From the NCBI GenBank assembly GCA_964019055.1, contig OZ025219.1, forward strand, positions 266,501 through 330,500: DNA of 64,000 nucleotides, read 5' to 3'. Positions 56,620 to 64,000 of this stretch are shown here, piece after piece; within the stretch, counting starts at the first letter, position 1; every line of letters begins with the position of its first letter. The notes under the pieces are model-generated. The model ran no database searches. It was not told the DNA's origin and was given only the letters and a program-made list of their open reading frames with translations. Made by a program: the position numbers and the translations under genes. The stretch is from Anthopleura xanthogrammica. Taxonomy: Eukaryota > Cnidaria > Anthozoa > Actiniaria > Actiniidae.

Positions 56620-58060
56620 TCAATTTTGTACCACTAATATTTCATTAGTATTGTAATAGGCTTATTTTGAACCATCCAAACCATGCTGTTATATAACTGA
56701 TCACGAAAACAAACATAGAATTGTCTTAATTACAGATAACAATAATATTACTAGAAAACAAAATATAAATATTTTGTCATTTTGTACTAAAATTTGTGAA
56801 GGTTATTGATTGTTGCGAGTTTTGCACAAAATTCCTCCCTCAGTTCAGCCCACGATTTAATAAACTTACTGCGAGGAAAAATATATTTTTTTTACTTTAA
56901 AATAATACTTCTTTAAAAGGATGTACTATAAGAAAAACACCAGGTTTTGCACCGAAAAATATTTAGAATTTTCTTACTTTTTGTTGAGGTGTTCATGCTG
57001 CAAAATGTTTCACAGAACGGAGATTGATTTTCCAACTATTTCATAATATTTCAATTATTTTTCTGTAAATAACTACGAACTACGTCTTTTGTACAGCTAG
57101 AACAAATATTTTTGTTTTTTCTATAACGAGATGGAAAAAACAATGAATGTTCGCGTGGAGTCTTCGAAAGTAATTATCTACTGAAGACGTATGCTTGCCT
57201 ACCAGAAGGTGATAGAGAAGGTGTTTTACCCAACGGAAGAGTAGTGGCTATAACAGATCGACATAAAATGGCGCCTGTTATATTAAAGTTTGTAATAATC
57301 GCTATCAGTATTACATATGCAGTAAATATCGAATAAAACATGTTCAAAGATAAGACAATTCGGAAAGAAGCCTAAGACACTGTATAGTGAACTTCGTATT
57401 CTTATTTCGTAATTTTGAAGCACTTAATAAAAGATAAAATTGGACAAAACGAATGATTTTCAAGATGGCTTACTAAAACTTACGAAATTTTTATATTTGC
57501 TTTTCAGAGTCGGCAGGTAAAGTTTTTCCATAAATGAGGTGGATATCGCTACTAAGTGTCGTGCGAAAACGTGTACAGTTTTTCTGGCTTTTGATTGGCT
57601 GAAGAGAGTGGAAGCCATTCTAGTGTCAGCGCCATTTTTTACACCTTATGAAATTTGCTTTTTCGCTGTTTCATGTTTATAAAAAATTCACTTGTAAAAT
57701 TATTCTTGAAAAACTAATCTGTAAAAAAATTACCGCTACATATTAATGTGAATGATATTGAGCCGAAAAAGGCGCGAAAATATGGCGCCTTTGTTAAAGG
57801 AAATACTAAATAATCATAGCCAAACGTGCTTTATGAAACAGTGTCAATGTCTCCAGAAACGCTGTAAAACGTGCTTTATTTTCATAATAAGTCTTCACGA
57901 TAACAATTTGAATTTAATGTCAAATAGCTAACCTCGTAGAAGATTTGCAATCGTTTTGAAGAGAATGAAATAAGAAAGACATGGCCGCCATTTTGGTTGA
58001 TATCTTTTGCTACATTAATCTACCAACATGGTGGCTACGAAAAGAGCAATATTTGTGGAA
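56620..58060. other. intergenic, no gene seen
   Basis: AT-rich. Contains GCCGCCATTTTGGTTGAT at about 57984, a related ATGGTGGCTACG at 58027 and an isolated open stretch near 57125-57340 without a start. Not annotated. Confidence 0.4.
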
Positions 58061-58065
58061 GACAA

Positions 58066-58067
<2 letters not shown>

Positions 58068-58099
<32 letters not shown>
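58068..58099. repeat. (TA)n microsatellite
   Basis: About 16 TA dinucleotides. Confidence 0.95.
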
Positions 58100-58497
58100 C
58101 AGACAGTTACTAATCCCCGTTCGTCGTAATTGCAATAAAGAAATCTTATTTAGGCAGATTTTCTAGAGCTTAGCCGGAAAATTCCCCGAAAACTTGCTAG
58201 AAATCGGAATTTATTTATAAATTTATTTATAACATGTTTTGCCTTGGAAAAGCTGGACTATCCAAAGTTATAGTGTATATTTGTGCATTCGTTTATATAA
58301 GGTCAATGGTATACAAATGTGTAATCTTATAACTAAAATATATACTACCAAGATTAGGAACCTGAGCTGCGAGCTTTAGACCTATTTAAGAAATCACTTC
58401 AAGGCCTATTTTCGAAAATAGAATAAACCACTAAAGTGCTTGAATGACATTTCCACTTTATAAGCCTAAAGAGAGGGGGAGGAAATTCCTTTCGCTT

Positions 58498-58545
58498 TGT
58501 AATAATAATAATAATATTAATATTTATTTATACACGATAGGTTTT
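58498..58545. repeat. (TAA)n tail of a probable SINE
   Basis: TAATAATAATAATAATATTA then TATTTATTTATACACGATAG; resembles the (ATT)n-tailed SINE ends. Body not identified. Confidence 0.4.
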
Positions 58546-59077
58546 TACAGCATGGCTGAACACATGAACTAAATTCATCTTCTAGAAAAAAGTTGCGTTC
58601 AAAATTAAAAATCCTCGCGAAAGAAACTAGATTTTTCGATTGATGAGAGGATATGATTAAAGGAAGTGCACTTCTAAAGAAGATGTCATAATTAATATGA
58701 ATGAAATTATGAAGTCTCGAAGTCTGTCAATAAGCTAATCTTGAATCATGAGATCTGTATTAAGATAGAGAAACCTGATGCACGTAAAACACGGTACCTA
58801 AAACACTATCATTGATATCGAAACGCCAAGAAATACCAACCAGGGAATGACAAGCTCAAGGATCAACTAAATGAGAACAAAAGTAGAATAATTATAGAAT
58901 GATTCTAAATAAAAATACGAAATTTTTCAGTTGTAATGAAAATGAATGACTCAAGTAAGATATCTATCGAGGTGAGTAAGAAAAATTAAAGACATAAAAT
59001 CCCTATTCCTTTGGTTTTGAAGTAAGTAGTTATACACGTGATTTATACTCCCATCTCTACGATAAGAGCAAGAATAA

Positions 59078-59300
59078 AACAGAACTAAGTAGAATAGAAT
59101 AGAATAGAACTAAGTAGAATAGAATAGAATAGAACTAAGTAGAATAGAATAGGATAGGATAGATGGTCAGAGTAGAATAGAGTAGAATAGAGTAGAATAG
59201 AGTAGAATAGAGTAGAATAGAGTAGAATAGAGTAGATTAGATTAGATTAGAATAAGGAATAGAATATGATAGAATGGAATAGAATAGAAAAGAATAGAAT
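59078..59300. repeat. degenerate pentamer tract (AGAAT, AGAGT)
   Basis: Runs of TAGAA, then TAGAG, then TTAGA-type units, leading directly into the pure array that follows. Confidence 0.9.
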
Positions 59301-59322
59301 TGATGGAATGGAATAGCATAGT

Positions 59323-59651
59323 AAAGAACAGAACAGAACAGAACAGAACAGAACAGAACAGAACAGAACAGAACAGAACAGAACAGAACAGAACAGAACA
59401 GAACAGAACAGAACAGAACAGAACAGAACAGAACAGAACAGAACAGAACAGAACAGAACAGAACAGAACAGAACAGAACAGAACAGAACAGAACAGAACA
59501 GAACAGAACAGAACAGAACAGAACAGAACAGAACAGAACAGAACAGAACAGAACAGAACAGAACAGAACAGAACAGAACAGAACAGAACAGAACAGAACA
59601 GAACAGAACAGAACAGAACAGAACAGAACAGAACAGAACAGAACAGAACAG
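59323..59651. repeat. pure (GAACA)n pentanucleotide array, about 65 copies
   Basis: About 325 bp without a visible interruption. The plus frame is open as an NRTEQ repeat and the minus frame as an LFCSV repeat; both are mechanical consequences of a 5-bp period. Confidence 0.97.
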
Positions 59652-59693
59652 ACTGACAGAACAGAACAGAATCGAATAAAAAGCAAAAGCGAA

Positions 59694-60120
59694 TTACTTT
59701 CGGTAAGATAACAATTCGTCTCGCTCAATATACATTTCCATTGCCCAACCTAAATCGATAACATTCAACATTTCGGCCGCCTTCAAAGACATCCCACACT
59801 GAGAAAACAACGGGGCCGTTGGCTTCGATGTGTATTCAATAGCCTCAGTTATCTTATCCATCTTTCCTAGTTAAAACGTGATTTATTTTCATATAAACGA
59901 GTACATTCTGGAATCGTATACCTAGCTAAACAACACAAACTTTCGAATAAAAGAAGACGGGATTTTCTTTTTCTGTTTTGTTGGAAGTCGAGTAAGCTGT
60001 TCTTTGCTTTTCAGAGGTAAAGTTAACCTATAATATGTATTTATTGAATCGTTACGATGGCTTTTTCACCTCGAAAAGCCCTCGACCCTGCGCGCCGTCT
60101 ACATTATCCCCGCTTGCCAT
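59694..60120 (-). CDS. candidate small two-exon gene, about 72 aa, unrecognised
   Basis: Exon 2 (59861-59694) is a 55-codon frame: MDKITEAIEYTSKPTAPLFS, QCGMSLKAAEMLNVIDLGWA, MEMYIERDELLSYRK, stop. Its codons are GC-balanced with many CpGs, in sharp contrast to the flanking pentamer array. Exon 1 (60120-60070) reads MASGDNVDGAQGRGLFE and ends at a donor GAG/GTGAAA. Joining to an acceptor (AGGAAAG/ATG) keeps the frame in phase 0 across a 208-bp intron. The predicted protein is acidic, helical and without signal peptide or membrane segment. Exon 2 may also act alone from its own ATG. No family recognised. Coding character is my judgement; the join is inference. Confidence 0.42.
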
Positions 60121-61370
60121 CAACACTCTGTTTTAAGAACATTTAAAGCTAAGAATTAGAGAGAAGTTGAAATACGAGTGTGAAATACGAGGCTTGGAAT
60201 CGAAAAAGAAAATTATTTAAGGTTCACTGCTAATGGCGTTCAAACAATCTGATTTTTTTCCGTCAACCTTTTGGAGTTTAACTTGATTTGATAGAAAAAC
60301 ATTTTCAGAAAGATTTTCGTACTAAATCAAGACTAACTTTCGTCATAACATGAACAAAATTCACACAAGTAATGGCTAATCTTAAGATAATAATTTCAAT
60401 TACAGTCAGAACACAAAACAGATTTGAAGATGAAAGAAATTAAAGACTTTGTTGTCTCCTATGTTAAATAAAATTGTATGCAATCGAATTCTTTTTTCCA
60501 TGAAACAAAGCCACCATGTTCCACTTGGTCGACTCAAAGACGAATATTTTTGTCAAAGGAATCTTTTTGTTCCAAACTTTAGATAATACTGCATTAGAAA
60601 GGTTTAAAAGCTTAATTCGCCTAAGCTTCTAAAGTCGTTCGTTTCAATCTAGCTCTGCTTTTAGAGGGTATTTTGGACTTCACATTTCAATTTAAGGGTA
60701 GAAATTCAGCAAAAAAATGTGTAACATTCCTGGTCAATGAATTGAAGAGTCTGTCCAGAATTTGGAATCATGAAGTCTGTTTTGTTCATTACTATGGAGC
60801 CAGCGAGCCTGCAGGCTAAAACTACTGAGGTAATTCAACTACTTTCATCTAGACTCTTCAGCAGACAACATGATATTGCTATCAATCCTCTCGAATAGTG
60901 TTCTTAATATTGTTTTTTCACGCCTTGCTTAGACAGATTGCTAGAAAAATCTGAGTAAAGAATGTCATTTGGAACAAAGATTTATTGAATTCGAATAATG
61001 ACCTAAAACTTCCTAGAACTTCAGACAAGTGACTAGTTAGAAACAGAATCATCTTATTTATATAAGCTGGCGATGGAGAGCAGTGATTTCGCATGAGTGA
61101 CTTGTCTAGAATAAGTATTATTTTCATTCAGGAAATCTTGGCAAAAAGTTCTGCGGAAGCAGAAATATGACTAACACATAAAGGAACACGATGAACCAAA
61201 ATATTGGCCGAAAAACTGAAGAAAAACAAAATGGCCGATTTTGTCCTCGTACAATACTGTCATGCATTAGGGTTTCGTTCATCGGTTCAAAAAGATAGTG
61301 AACGCGGCAATCCATTCATACATTAATGTCTTGTTTTTATTTATTATATTATTCTTTTATTTTATTGATT
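60121..61370. other. intergenic, weak frames only
   Basis: A minus frame at 61124-61279 (MNETLMHDSIVRGQNRPF, then a hydrophobic helix) and a plus stretch at about 60771-60827 ending ACTGAG/GTAATT are the only candidates; neither is convincing (about 0.2). Confidence 0.3.
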
Positions 61371-61371
61371 T

Positions 61372-61692
61372 TTATTGGATCCCCTCTGTTATACGACCAC
61401 CATCATCTCATTTACTAAAGCCGGTCGGTCTCAAGAGGTTTGTCCAGTTTATTGGATCCCCTCTGTTATACGACCACCATCATCTCATTTACTAAAACCG
61501 GTCGGTCTCAAGAGGTTTGTCCAGTTTATTGGATCCCCACTGTTATCTTACGGTCGGTCGGTTTCTAAGGGTTTGTCCGGTTTATTGGTTTCTCTATGTT
61601 ATACGACCACCATTTCCCAATTTACTACGGTCGGTCGGTCGTTCGGTCTCAAGAGGTTTGTCCAGTTTAATTGGATCATCTCTGTTATACTA
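61372..61692. repeat. 77-bp tandem repeat, about 4 copies
   Basis: Units start ATTGGATCCCCTCTGTTATA at 61374, 61451 and 61528, with a diverged fourth; each ends CAAGAGGTTTGTCCAGTTT. GGTCGGTC runs vary in copy number between units. Confidence 0.93.
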
Positions 61693-61934
61693 TATATTCA
61701 TTTTTAAAGAATATATCAAATTACTAAAAACATTTTTGTGTTATCTTAACAGGAGTGAAAAGACGCGCGAACGATAACGACCATCACCACCATTTCTACC
61801 AAATATCACTCCACAGGTACGTGCATTTTCTCCTTATTCCAATGTTAAAACTAAGTTCCAGCTACTCGGGGGAGAAGGGGGATAAGTATTATCATTATCG
61901 CGATATACTGTATATTGAAATTGTCGAATTCCTC

Positions 61935-61959
61935 CAACATGGCGACTATGACGTCACAA
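61935..61959. promoter_or_regulatory. ATGGCGAC + TGACGTCA motif pair
   Basis: CAACATGGCGACTATGACGT followed by CACA; the same arrangement as CAATATGGCGGCTATGACGT at 45261. CRE palindrome TGACGTCA is the CREB/ATF site; ATGGCGGC resembles a YY1 site. Function here is inference; it may be part of a repeat. Confidence 0.4.
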
Positions 61960-62234
61960 GGATCCCATCAAAATTGATGTGTAACTGAACTTCGAAGCTG
62001 ACTTCCAATTAGAAAGAAGTTTTAACTGGATAAGATGATAAAGGATTGATGAAGCACATTGAATAAATATTGACATCATAGCGATTTGGGTTAGGTTTGC
62101 ATCGTATTGACTCATTAGCTTCGCTTGCATGACTTCAAAACATTTTTTAAACATATTTTTTTACAACCACCACTCCCCGTCGGGGCTCTTCCGTGAGGTT
62201 CGCTCCACACGCAATACCACTTCATCCTATATTT

Positions 62235-62545
62235 ACAACATACAACACTCAACTCACATGTTGATTTTTACGGAGGGAGGAAAACCGGAGAAAAACTCTC
62301 GTGGCAAGGGAAAGAACAACACATCAAACAAACTCAACTCACATATGATCCGACCCGATCCGGGCCTCGAACCCGGACCACAGCGGTGAGAGGCGAGTAA
62401 ACCACTACGCCACCCATCAAGAAAGGTTAACTCTCAGATCGAATTCGGATTTAGCGTGTTGGGTTTTGCGGAGGGAGGAAAACCCGGAAAACACGGAGAA
62501 AAAATTCGAATCAAACGATAGAACTATCAAACAAATCTAGTTAAA
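62235..62545 (-). mobile_element. tRNA-derived SINE, best-preserved copy, plus body fragment
   Basis: On the minus strand the head (62409-62352) reads GGGTGGCGTAGTGG then GGTCCGGGTTCGAGGCCCGG (A and B box positions). The body has TTTTTCTCCGGTTTTCCTCC. A second body fragment (62450-62530, TTTGCGGAGGGAGGAAAACC) lies just beyond, from another copy. This copy defines the family seen at 11.0, 32.9, 52.4 and 54.1 kb. Confidence 0.82.
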
Positions 62546-62865
62546 AACTTTATTTTGTTTATCTGAAGCAGTTGGCACCAAAAATCTATTTATTTTTCGC
62601 TACTAAGTGCTAATGAAATGTATGAACTGCACAAAAAGAGTTTGATAAGGGTACACTTCAAAAAACTGCCTTTTGTGAGGCTGTGCGTAATGAGAGATCA
62701 CTAGGGCAGATAAATATTTGCTATTCAAGACATTAAATGGTCATTGAGATGGTGTGGAGAGATACCACCAAGTTGGTTTGCTCATCATATCATGCTTAAT
62801 GACTGACTGGCCATATCCATCCCTCAACAACCATAAACTCAAGGGATAACCTTACGTCTTTTATC

Positions 62866-63005
62866 ATGACCTTTTTACATGTTCATTCGATATCAATCTT
62901 AAACTTCGAAGACCTTGATTTTAATGACTCTATCACAACTACTCGTACTAAATTGGATGAATTCAAACGAGTTAGCATCAACTACGCTAGTTTTACATCT
63001 TTCAA
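62866..63005 (+). CDS. candidate coding exon, unrecognised
   Basis: From an ATG at 62866 the frame reads MTFLHVHSISILNFEDLDFN, DSITTTRTKLDEFKRVSINY, ASFTSF and ends at a consensus donor (TTCAA/GTAAGT). Without splicing it stops at 63009 (47 aa). The middle part (FEDLDFNDSI ... KLDEFKRVSI) has coding-like composition. An internal acceptor (CTTCGAAG at about 62915) is an alternative 5' limit. No family recognised; the next exon is not visible. Confidence 0.33.
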
Positions 63006-63009
63006 GTAA

Positions 63010-64000
63010 GTTTTATTTTTATATTGTTATCTTTAACCTTATTTTTGTTGAGTACTTTCGGCTTGTAACAATTAGTAGAAAGTCTTAACTTTGCGACAAG
63101 TCTTGGTATATCCGACAACTAACCAGAAGGCAAAAAAGAGAGAGAGAGAGAGAGGGAGAGAGAGAACCCATAAAAGCGATAGCTCAAAGGGTATAAAATC
63201 CTACAACACAGAACTCCCACGATGTATATTTATACGCGTTCCCATTATAAAAACGCAAATGCATTGCCGTGTTTTCCTGTTCGTTGGAAGACAATGTTTT
63301 TGAAGACTGTAACTAATAAGCCTTCATAATATACCACATCTGTAGCACGAAAGACACATTAAAAGCCAATTTTCCTTCGAGTACCATATGAAATATTCCG
63401 ACAACTAATGTTAGTTGTTGTTCAAGTGTTTTATTGGTTGTTGAGTGTTTAGATTTAAAATACGCGACAAAGGAAATGATGTTCAAGTGTCTATACATCT
63501 TACTTCATAAGTTATGATGTCGTATTAGTGTTTGCAGAAGGAGTATTTATTTATATATGATTCTCCTTGAATCGAATATTACTCAGTTATGTAGATTTTG
63601 AAGTGAGATTTTTGTGTTGAAGTTAAAAGCAATAGAAAAACTCTTTAAATTAAGCATACACAGCTTCTGTCATGGATATTTCACATATTTTTAGTAAATT
63701 TTAAACATGTTGTGACTATCCATACTTCATTACCAGATAGGTTTGTGAAAAAAAAGTCTATAATGTACAGTATGCCTAAATAACTATCTACAGATACACC
63801 GAGGGAAAATAAATACATCTAAATACCTCATATATATACAGTATTATATATATCAAAAAGAAGGGGTTTGTTATTGTTTTTAATCTAAAGTGGACCATCG
63901 TGTTGTTATTTTATCTTGTTTGGTATGTCCAGTAAGGTTGAAAGACGAGCAGTAACTGCAGCATCTTTCATAATAGAGATAACGAACCTTTATCTGCTAC
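63010..64000. other. intergenic, no gene seen
   Basis: AT-rich. Contains (GA)n at 63138-63163 and (TA)-rich stretches at 63830-63852. Open frames of 60-70 codons have no coding character. Confidence 0.45.

Noticed and set aside
57125..57345. About 70-codon open stretch reading CLPEGDREGVLPNGRVVAIT
   Set aside because: Preceded by a stop, no ATG until late, no clear acceptor; possible chance opening.
59237..59728. 163-codon LFCSV repeat frame and NRTEQ mirror
   Set aside because: Artefact of the pure GAACA array.

Overview
This is a eukaryotic, AT-rich, intron-bearing and very repeat-rich window. The coding content (a 13-exon animal catalase, class A rhodopsin-like GPCRs, BTB/KCTD-type proteins), GT-AG introns, tRNA-derived SINEs, foldback MITEs and dense tandem repeats point to an invertebrate metazoan. 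An anthozoan cnidarian (sea anemone or coral) is my best guess, but that is inference from the gene and repeat flavour and no marker proves it.

Layout. 0-5.6 kb: repeats, then an intronless divergent GPCR (3776-4816, +). 6.5-10.2 kb: three minus-strand BTB/KCTD-related genes, one complete (BTB plus C-terminal domain), one with only the C-terminal domain and one with only the BTB domain. 10.6-12.5 kb: a MITE, a SINE and a pair of X-box-like palindromes. 12.56-19.63 kb: catalase on the minus strand, reconstructed exon by exon with consistent splice phases (497 residues to the last supported splice site, 507 if the last exon reads through); its introns carry several different satellites and foldbacks. 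20.9-29.7 kb: three small orphan single-pass membrane proteins on the minus strand (129, 77 and 190 aa), with a candidate small two-exon gene between them. 33.5-39.5 kb: a canonical neuropeptide/amine-type GPCR (minus) whose first exon can be placed 4.9 kb upstream in the right phase. 40-64 kb: mostly repeats, with a few short candidate exons (a Venus-flytrap-like exon at 42.5 kb, exons at 55.1 and 62.9 kb, and a small two-exon gene at 59.7-60.1 kb).

Repeats dominate the second half. A 57-bp minisatellite occurs at four loci, three of which share a left boundary. A family built on a shared core (TTTCCCATTTCAGACCACATG ... TTCCCTTGAGTATT) occurs as dispersed copies and as three different tandem arrays (75-bp units at 42.8 kb; a nested 76/100/79-bp higher-order array at 50.0-51.1 kb; 66-bp units at 52.9 kb). 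Two long pentanucleotide arrays, many perfect hairpins and a recurrent ATGGCGGC + TGACGTCA motif pair complete the picture.

I see no operon logic, CRISPR, viral gene or bacterial system. The genes appear to be independent: peroxide detoxification (catalase), two receptors, BTB adaptors and orphan membrane proteins. Exon coordinates come from hand-read splice sites and are supported by homology only where stated.
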